In this document: in pieces, positions 55,585-64,000 of the stretch
Layout of the letters: every line of letters starts with the position of its first letter
How positions within the stretch are numbered: position 1 is the stretch's first letter
NCBI GenBank assembly: GCA_032209605.1
Contig: JASFXZ010000040.1
Location: 124,001-188,000, forward strand
Direction of reading: 5' to 3'
Source: Mactromeris polynyma
Taxonomy: Eukaryota; Mollusca; Bivalvia; Venerida; Mactridae
Length of the DNA: 64,000 nucleotides
Notes under the pieces: model-generated
What the model was told of the DNA's origin: nothing
The model's input: the letters and a program-made list of their open reading frames with translations, nothing else
Database searches by the model: none
Position numbers and translations under genes: made by a program

Positions 55585-58500
55585 GGCTAAAGAAGCATAT
55601 TATGTTCTTTAAAAAATCCTAGTTTATTAATGATGCACTTTATTCCTGTCAATTTTAAAACCATGTGTCAGGATTAAACTATTATTTAAAAGATATATCT
55701 GGTGGACTGAGCTCCATACACATATGCTCAACGAGAAAGCAAATGACCACCTGCTACTTATCCGTCAATGATTTTATTTCTAGACCAAGTACTACTTAAT
55801 ATCAAATATCAAATACACACATAGACTGTTAACACAGAGATTAAACCGACAGCAGCAAGATGAATATTTAAATATATTTAATGGGTGCTTGGCGTATTAT
55901 CAAACGATAATGTGCGTCATTGTCATGGGGTATATACTTTAGATGCTATTTGTTATTTATTTGATTCAACGAGCTTAACAAACTGTGGCTGCTATAGGGG
56001 AAATCATGAATGTTTATGTCAACACTTTTTGAACTTTTCATTTGAACCTGTTCTTATCAACATACAGACCAGATATAAAAAATTTCGATTAGTTTGATAC
56101 TATCTATTACGCCCAGGCATAACATGTGGATGATGCATATGCATGTAGTAGTTACTTCAAATCATACACATTTTGTATGCGGTCAAGAATTTGAATAATA
56201 AAACACATAAGGAGACTCGTATTTATACTTATACAATAACATTTGGATAATTGATATGACTGCCACATACATATCGAAAGCCCCTCAACACCAGGTCTAA
56301 GTTTTAAGCATACTATAAAATTCATATTGCGATTGCCTTCAATTGTTTAGATTTCTTGCACTCATACAGATTACCTGGATAAAAATCGGCAGTTTTTTTA
56401 TTGGGTTCAGAACAATGAGTAATTTATTTCAATGAAGGAAGAAATATGTTGCTGTGATTGGAGATTCGGAGGCAATTATATTGCTCTTGGATGCCATTGT
56501 TTCTATCCGTGTTCGATCACCATTGTCTAAAATAATCAGCAGTGGTGAAAGGTAGTGTTACCTGTTGTATTACACGGATTTCCCATTCAATTATTGCTTT
56601 TTGTGTGTCTTTGAGACCCCTTCACACTGTCACAGGTATAAGTACGATAACCCAAGATTAAAAAGACGGAGACTCGACTGAGGGACCACGACCTGGAGGT
56701 TGATGTAGACGTATGGAACGCCGGCACTGTTTTTGTAGTCATGAAAATATATTCTTGTGTTTGGTTTTCTGGAGTATGTCAAATTAAACATATTAAAACA
56801 TTTGTATGATAAAGCAAGATACACATGCGAATGTATATATGTAAGTTCAATTGTCAAAAGCATATATATTAATGACTTAATGTCAATTTTAATTATGTTT
56901 ATAGTTGAACATTCTTAGAGCCTGTAATGCTGTATTTAGCCGTATATTTCAGTGAGTTTGAGACAGTCAAGCAAACGACTTAAAATCAAGTTTGAATATA
57001 CCCCATTCGAGATTTCTAATTATTTTACGTAATTATATTGTTTCAGGTGTATCCGACTTAAAATTTCCTTGTCTAGTAAATTATAATGAGCTCATCGATA
57101 TTGTCTAAGTTTCATGAAATGTATTAGATCTTCTAGGATGGAGATATATTCGACCACTTATCTGTGTTGCTACTGAAAGACCCACCCCACGAAGAACATT
57201 TCCTACTTCGATCAAAATTTGATAAACCTTTGACGGTCTCATGAAACTGAATTAACTCATTTTCCACGTTAATTTACATGCATTAAGTCATATATGACTA
57301 TCAATTTTAAACATGTGTCCAATACAACTGATATCTTGTACAGCCTGTATATAGTCGGTCACTTTTATTTTGCTTACAGCATTTTCATTTCTTTTTATTT
57401 CATTCCATTGTTACGATTCTTCATTTCTTTCATTTATTAAGAACGCTATCATAATTTCTTGATTCCACTTTCTTCAAAAATACTCCGTCCCATCTATCTG
57501 GACTTCTTGTCTTACCGTCTTCTCGTAACAGAGCCGACACACGCATATTGGTACTTTAATAGCCCCGCTTACGTGTCTCTGTTCTCCGACTTTTTCACGC
57601 GGCTGCGTGACAGAGCCACGCGCAAGCCTATAGTAATAAACTTTGGAACTACTTTTTGCGTAGTAATTAGGACGATGTGGATGTTTTTGACATGTTACCG
57701 GCTTTCAGTCTGTTTTGCGTTTTGAAAACGGGAACCAATTGTTGTATGCCTCTCAAAATTGCCACTATTATAGACGGTACCTGGCGTCTTTACTATCGAT
57801 CGAAGAATTTCTAGCGCATCTGAGTGCCTCACAATCACTTCGACAAGAAGACAGGGGACATATGTTTATTACTAAAAAAATTGTCGCTAAGGTATCTGTC
57901 AATCAAACGGAACTCTGTCCACGGTGCGCAAGTAAACTATCTATCTTACAAACTCGATGTTGACATTCGCGCTCCCGCCAATTTCGCCCGTCAAAGTAGA
58001 AAAACAAGATTGATTTGAACAACTTTTGATCGAATTCGTGATAGATACCACTTTCAGTATTGGCTCAAGGAGGAGCACATACTAGCAATATCGACGGTGA
58101 TCTCGGTGGGGTAATAACTAAGTGCGCACCGCCTCCATAGCAACACTCCTTTCTTCTTATTTAACAGGTCCTCAATTCATTAATTGTTTTTTACAAAACA
58201 AGTCGTATCCATGAAAATCTCGTGTTGGAAAGACAAATAAATCAACGAAAAGCTACAATTTTCTGTCGTACAGTTTTTTTATAGCATGCAAAGCATTTAT
58301 ATGTGCACGAAAATAAGAGTAAATGCAGTGGAAAGACCGACGGTGTCCAACTTCTATTTACTTTTGTGAACGGTTTAGCAGGACGTTGTACAGCGACAGT
58401 ATATAGATGTGACGTCCATGGCTGGACTAGTTCTTCAGGTACCAAGATGTTATCTTTGTCTTCAACAAACGCATGAACAGATATTAAGTACAAATATTTC

Positions 58501-61092
58501 ATTCGTTGGGACTTATGTAAGACCATCCTGAGATAACAATAAATATATTGTTGACTTTGTGCATATATACATCTATCTTTATGAAATAGTATTCTTATTT
58601 TCAACTAGTCGATTAAAAATGTTGAATTTCGTGTTAAATATTATTCATTAATGTGAAACATTTTCAACCTGGTGCGATACGTTTAACCAAAACAGAAAAA
58701 AAACAGGGTATTCCAAAATTACGGGACAAACGGGACACTTAGATAAATGATACTGCAGTCATATAAATACTCACTGATACATTTGTTTTGCTATTTTTTA
58801 CTTCAATGTGCATATGTTAACACGAATAAAACAATGTCATCATTTTCTAATGTAAGACAACACACACTGTTTGCAATAATTATTGAGACACACAGAAAAT
58901 TAATAAATACCAATTCAAATGAACTTCAGTAGGCTTTTCTTGCCATAGATTGAAACATAACACAAATTGTTTTTATTTACATGTATATTTGGACACGACA
59001 ACTCACCTTCATCATAGTGTTAGCACTAAAGTCGAACTATCTCATTGTTCCTATTCTACGGGACATTTGTTCTAATCTACGAGCCACACATTTGACAGGG
59101 ACATACCAAGATATATACCGATTTCTATTATGTATTTTAATTGAATATTTATCAGCAATAAATGAACATGGAAATTCATGCAAAGAATCCAATGTCACTC
59201 ATTATTTTGCTTCTAGAACACACGTATACATTTCACCTAGTTTGAACAAATTTGCAGACCACAACTTTAAGAAATTATGACGGTTTGTGTAGAAAGTTGA
59301 CTATCGGTCGTGTCATAAAAAACGATAGGAGTCTCAATAAGCACAACGGTGTGAATTAACTGTTAAAATGATGAGTCTAGACAAGGTTTCATCCCGTTCA
59401 CTAGGCCTCGTAGATTAGAAAATCAACATAAAAAGTAAATAAAAAGCATCGACGTGATACTACTGCGAACTTGAACGTTCCAAAGTTGATGTAAGTAGAT
59501 ACTACTATTGCAGGTCTACAAACTGTGAACAATATCATTTCTCAATGTTGCACAATAGAATTCACATTCTAAAATAGGTAAAGAATTCGTAAATTAGAAA
59601 GCTCAATTTTCCTTTTCAATTCTTAGCGTCTGACGTTTGACATTTTTTAAAAGCATTAATGTTATGTAAAAGTATTCTATATATGGATAATTGATGTACA
59701 ATGAACACACACGAGGTAATATCGCTCGCATTTTCTAATTTTTGTGAATTTCTAAATGCATTTAATGTTTGAACTCGGTTGATTATTTCAATAGTGGCGA
59801 CATAACATAAATCAGTGATATCTGCCGAAGCCATGAAGTAAAGAAGGATTTCTTATTTAAGTTTTAGTTGTATTTAATTTATTAAATGTAATGACCGGGA
59901 AAGTCCGATCGTAATCGGAAATCAAGTGGGACTTATCGTGATATAAAAGAAAACCATATAAGGCATACATGTATATTCACATATTTAGTGAATTGTCCGC
60001 CCTTTCATACCACTTATTATACGGCATACATGTATATACATAGTCTAGGGAAAAATTGACTGCGTAGATACTAAGTGAATCATTACCTCATTATTAATGA
60101 TTACTCATATTATTAGCCAAAGTACAACACTTTCCGTGTTCGAAGTTTGAAGATAAATACCATTATGGATCAAGTAGTTTCTTCAATATACCGGACACGA
60201 ATATGTATTGCTAATGAGCGAGTAAGTGTCATTTCCTGTAGGGATGAGCTCAATCGAATTTGGCCTGTGAATTGACAATCTAGCATACGGACATTAAATG
60301 TGTTAAAATTTCCGTGCCATACGGACGTGCAATGGTTTGGACCCTAATTGTATTGAATTAAAGAGATGTGTTGTCTTCAGTACAGAATGTGTATAATTGC
60401 TGGTGTGTAGGGCATAACGAAAGGTCGAATGATACCGGATCATTTCCTGCATCATGTGTAAGTGAAGCAAAAGGTAAATTTGAATTTCTTAATCTGTAAA
60501 CAGATGCTTAACTGATTTATATACATAATAGCATACACGACGTGCGGGGATATTTATATAGAGTCCGTTCCTAGCTCAAGAAGTTTAGTGCACATTTGAG
60601 TCACGTGTCTATTGTTTCATGTATATTCATGTTTAATATGCATTATCCTGTGTTCAACGACTCTGATTTCTCATTTTCATATACGCTTATTTCAGTCTCA
60701 ATATAATGATATTTACATTCAGTATATGCTTTAAAACTTAACTTCTCATAGAAATCTTAAGGTTACTGAAGAAAGATAAACAACGCGCTTAGTTATCTTC
60801 TTACCTTGCCTTTAATGGCAGTCGAGTTCCTATCATGGCTACTAATATTTAAAATTGTGTTCAAAATGTGTAAGAAATATCCGATTAGGCTACTACTATT
60901 TTGACAATAAGAAAGCTGGACACAGTTCACGCCTAAACGCTTACCCTAGAGCCGGATATGTCTATCCACATACGAAGCCAGTGCAATATTTGTCTGGCAT
61001 ACCCTTTTTAAGAAATGAAGGGCAAAATTGAATGAAACGAATACATTTTTTAGGGCATAGCTCGTACTAAGACGTGCCAAGACGACGAAAAA
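55585..61092. other. Long stretch with no confident feature
   Basis: Mostly AT-rich. 57440-58020 is less AT-rich and has overlapping open frames (57459-57725, 57715-57963) with no recognised domain. A 120-codon minus frame at 58242-58604 contains 'KDNILVPEELVQPWTSHLY' and a possible donor, but nothing confirms it. The 5' UTR and promoter of the DC-STAMP-type gene should lie near 60900-61092, but I see no clear TATA box. Confidence 0.4.
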
Positions 61093-61719
61093 ATGAACAA
61101 ACTCGAGGAGCAGAAAGAGAATGGAGCAACAAGAGGCTTAAAGCTGGTAATGGCAAATGCTGACATGTTATTTAAGAGTGGTCGCGAGGAAAATAAGAAG
61201 ATGAAAGCAGCATTCGGAGTTTTTGCTGGAATACTTATTGGAATACTCCTTTACCTTTTGTTGGTCAATAGTTTCAACTACAGTCCGTTAGTTGCAGGTA
61301 TTCTGGTAGCTTTTGTAACTATACTTATGTGTGTGGCGTTAGCCTTATGGTCATCTTGCAGATGTATCATGTCACTTGTGTTTCCAAACTTGTTCACCAA
61401 CAAAGGAAGAGGCGTCATGATGTCTATCATTCTAAGTCTTGTGCTGACAGGTCCAATCCAGAATATTACAAACAATGCAAGAGAGACCGGAAGCAGCATG
61501 GCATGTATTGCAGAATTGGTTGCTAACCAGACAAAGGCAATGCGACAACAAGTAGCGGAGCCAATGCGTCAAATGGCTCATTATGTAGCACGAAATCAAA
61601 GAAAGTTAGAAGTAATTCAAAAAAGCATAACTCAACATACTGATACTTTCATGCAGGGATACAATGTAATAGACAACGAAATTAAAAGCGTTACGAACCA
61701 GTTAAATGTTATATACAAG
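61093..61719 (+). CDS. DC-STAMP-domain membrane protein, exon 1
   Basis: ATG at 61093 (aaaaaATGAAC) opens 209 codons ending at donor GTATGT (61720) in phase 0. Residues 1-40 are a charged cytosolic start (MNKLEEQKENGATRGLKL). Three hydrophobic segments follow: about 41-62 (AAFGVFAGILIGILLYLLLV), 66-88 (YSPLVAGILVAFVTILMCVA) and 110-125 (MMSIILSLVLTG). The signature 'GPIQNITNNARETGSSMACI' followed by 'ELVANQTKAMRQQ' is the conserved N-terminal block of DCST1/DCST2-type proteins, which act in sperm-egg interaction and cell fusion in animals. A helical region (MRQMAHYVARNQRKLEVIQK) fills the extracellular part. The best-supported host gene in the window. Confidence 0.88.
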
Positions 61720-61999
61720 GTATGTGCATGTTTATTAATATTTAATATTTGAAGCATCTGTATTAGGTTAGCATTTAATCGTTTTAATTTGTTTTACATT
61801 TAGATTTTGTATTTCGCATATTTTATTCAATGTTGTATTCAACAAACACGATGGGCCATTATAGACAGGGTGTTTAATTTTGTCAGTAAATTCGCACACA
61901 ACAATTAAGATTACAATATGTATCAGGAGGACTAAAACTCCAGGAAATATAAATTATGCACAAGTAACTGTCAGTCCCTAGTGATTTTCTCTACTTCAG
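61720..61999. other. Intron 1 of the DC-STAMP-type gene
   Basis: 280 bp, GTATGT ... 'ttttctctacttcag'. Confidence 0.7.
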
Positions 62000-62061
62000 G
62001 GGTGTGTATCAACTATTGAAAATGCAGTCAGTTCTTGCGTTGATAAGTGTGGTATATTTGG
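62000..62061 (+). CDS. DC-STAMP-type gene exon 2 (short)
   Basis: Starts after 'ctacttcag' in phase 0: GCVSTIENAVSSCVDKC, the cysteine-spaced extracellular segment of the family. Two donors fit: GTATGT at 62062 (exon ends 62061, phase 2) or GTATAT at 62052 (exon ends 62051, phase 1). Each pairs in phase with a different acceptor of the next exon. GTATGT is the better consensus and also matches intron 1. Confidence 0.72.
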
Positions 62062-62676
62062 GTATGTTTCTTCTTCTTCTGTGTTTCCATGCCACATTTT
62101 AATTAACAATTTCTTGTCACATACGTTATTTTACATGGTTCTCATTTTAAGGACGCATTAGTGGCCGGTTACTTCACATCTGGAATTTTACGATGATGTG
62201 ATATACAGTCAAGATCAGTGGACATATGTATCCCTGCCATTGCTAATTGAAACGTGCATAAGTCCTCCTTGCTTGAGCGACAGTAAGGCGGTTTAACACT
62301 TTTGGTTGGCGATCATTATCAACCCTAAACAACGGAAGTAAGGCGCCTGATAATGTATGTTGTATTTAAACCCATCAGTGTTAGTGTCACAGACCGTTCT
62401 AATTATGTATGCCTGTTTTAACTTATCAGTTATACATGATGATCTTGTGCTCCCGATGCTTATGTATGCATGTGTTTTGTGCATGCACTCGTGTACTTAT
62501 CAGGAGATTGTGCACTTTGTACGGAAATTCCTTGCTCGACTTCATCAATCATTTTTAAAATCCCACAGATAAAGTCGTTTTAACGAATACCTATTATATG
62601 AGGTATGTAATTAGTTTTGCCGGTAATGAAACAAAATGTGAACACAAAGTCCATTGATCTGATATTTGTATTTAAG
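62062..62676. other. Intron 2 of the DC-STAMP-type gene
   Basis: About 615 bp without other recognised features; open frames on both strands (62293-62572) are short and unrelated to the family. Confidence 0.6.
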
Positions 62677-62781
62677 ATTATTAGTTTGTAAAGGCTCGTG
62701 TGATCTCTTGAAAAATTTGAAGAAAGAATGCGATGGAACTAACTTCGGTGGTAGCCTTGATGCTAGTAGAAGCAAAATCAG
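62677..62781 (+). CDS. DC-STAMP-type gene exon 3
   Basis: The frame VCKGSCDLLKNLKKECDG, then TNFGGSLDASRSKI, continues the cysteine-rich extracellular region. The acceptor is either 'gtatttaag' (start 62677, phase-matched to the exon 2 end at 62061) or 'attattag' (start 62685, matched to the end at 62051). The donor is ATCAG|GTAATA at 62782, phase 2. Confidence 0.75.
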
Positions 62782-63109
62782 GTAATATAAACACATGCCT
62801 AGAATTTGTTAACTTAAATTAATTCTCATATCGGTATTTCTGCGAGCCCTACTGTAAATCTTAGCTAGGAATATTAATTCACCTTCTCACACAGGAGGAT
62901 ACATGAAGTTACTTTTATGAAACCTTAATTAACAAATTATATTCGGTACCTCAAGATGTTTATTGTTATTGGCGGCATAATAATATTTATTGTTTTATCT
63001 ATATAACGTAAGAGAATAATCAAATTATTAATGAAACAAATAATTGTCTTACAATTAAATACTTGCATTTAATACCACATGTAATTGATCTGAGCGTTCC
63101 TTTTTTCAG
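62782..63109. other. Intron 3 of the DC-STAMP-type gene
   Basis: 328 bp, GTAATA ... 'cgttccttttttcag'. Confidence 0.72.
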
Positions 63110-64000
63110 AAATGAGTTTGATAAAGTTAAGAATTACTTCAGAGCTGATGTGGTCATACAAGGAAACTATGACACATCAACTAACACGTCAAAACATGTT
63201 GATAGTATTAAAGCTAATATTGACAGTGACATTAACGTCACAGTGGATACACTTAAGAATGTTACAACTGTCACAAAGACGATACTGTCTGTAACACTTT
63301 TGCTTATGATCTTGGAAGCATTTTGGTACTTCAGAAGCTATATGGCTAAAGACAAGTATGACAACAAATACATAACGAGAGGTTTTATAGAACTTGATGA
63401 AAAAAAAGCCAAGATGGGTGAAACTCCAATTCTACCACTAAAGAAACGGGAATTATCAAAATATATACAATCTCGGTCATTTTGGCTTACCCCAGTTGAA
63501 CTCGCATATTGTAAAAAAGGTGTGGTTCAAGTATTAATACTCTTCTTACTGTGTGTAATCATGATGTTTGGAGATTATAGTCTATATTATATTTTGAACT
63601 TAGTGAACCGATATGGCTCCCTTGTGGTTCGGTTAAAGGCAAATGCCGAATTCAAAATCACGGTGAAAGGTGAAGGTCCCATAGCATCATTTTATCGCGT
63701 TCTTTTCGGAGATTTTGATCTAACTCAACATTATTTAAACGATATTGATGTCGGTGGCTGCTTGCCAACTCCAACCGCACCCTCAACACAGTACAGCATT
63801 ACTTATTTCGTCGTGCTTTACGTCATATTGATATGCATAGTAATCTTGCGCGGATACGGAATGCGACTAAGAAGAAAGATTGCTGCTTATTATTACCCGG
63901 AGCAAGAAAAGCAGAGGCAAGAGTACCTTTGCAAGATGATTAAGCACGAACGACAGGCATATCAACGTTTTATTCGACAAGAAGTTAAATCCGCACACAA
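63110..64000 (+). CDS. DC-STAMP-type gene exon 4, runs off the window
   Basis: Acceptor 'ccttttttcag' (63109). The split codon AG|A gives Arg and then NEFDKVKNYFRADVVIQGN. The exon is open to the window end, 297 codons, with no stop. After an extracellular helix with several N-glycosylation sequons (NYDTSTNTS, DINVTVD, KNVTT) come hydrophobic segments near 63274-63335 (TILSVTLLLMILEAFWYF), 63520-63570 (VVQVLILFLLCVIMMF) and 63799-63850 (SITYFVVLYVILICIVI). These and the 'RKIAAYYYPEQEKQRQEY' region match the C-terminal DC-STAMP-like domain. Expected beyond the edge: the end of the domain and possibly the C-terminal RING seen in DCST1. Confidence 0.87.

Noticed and set aside
58242..58604. 120-codon minus-strand frame
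   Set aside because: It contains a plausible exon-like core but no convincing acceptor or donor pair and no known family.

Overview
This window is AT-rich nuclear DNA from an animal. It has spliced exons with GT/AG borders, THAP and DC-STAMP protein families, CR1-like, Ngaro-like, Ty3-like, Tc1/mariner-like and hAT-like transposons, and many satellites. From the style of the dispersed repeats and the mix of transposons I infer a mollusc, probably a bivalve. That is inference from memory of repeat style, not a database match. Almost all the coding signal belongs to decayed mobile elements. The only strong host gene is at the right edge.

Layout. 1-1278: a ~161-bp satellite with a 482-bp trimeric super-period. 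2.7-4.1 kb: three copies of a ~290-bp block alternating with a minisatellite whose core is the palindrome GTCCT-N4-AGGAC. 5.6-7.4 kb: a broken Ty3-like pol with a 166-bp SINE-like insertion flanked by 14-bp duplications. 7.5-14.1 kb: dispersed repeats, several small DNA transposons (9983-10271, 11911-12969, 13160-13405) and three tandem tRNA-like units. 14.4-20.8 kb: mostly featureless, with two speculative divergent first exons and a perfect 39-bp palindrome at 19359-19443. 20.8-22.5 kb: a minus-strand LINE 3' fragment split by a 750-bp element. 23-27 kb: a 69-bp minisatellite family in three arrays, a ~175-bp array and a mariner relic. 27.5-28.3 kb: two oppositely oriented halves of a Tc1-like transposase. 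28.3-32.4 kb: a higher-order satellite that changes from ~383-bp to 139-bp repeat units. 33.1-34.1 kb: a 31-bp minisatellite. 34.9-35.5 kb: a candidate minus-strand first exon with a TATA box and a CpG-rich upstream block.

The centrepiece is 36327-48584, a tyrosine-recombinase retrotransposon of Ngaro/DIRS type. Split direct repeats (A1 ... B1-A2 ... B2) enclose gag with a zinc knuckle, reverse transcriptase, RNase H and tyrosine recombinase. It carries three insertions: a 300-bp MITE in A1; a nearly complete CR1-like LINE (38319-45152) with a 2A-like peptide and a PHD finger; and, inside that LINE, a 3.57-kb foldback element whose arms are inverted arrays of ~170-bp repeats. The nesting gives a relative insertion order.

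49.5-52.4 kb: a three-exon THAP-type gene whose splice phases fit but whose first and third exons carry stops and frameshifts. 52.4-61.0 kb: little recognisable. 61093-64000: the 5' part of a DC-STAMP-domain membrane protein gene (four exons) that runs off the window.
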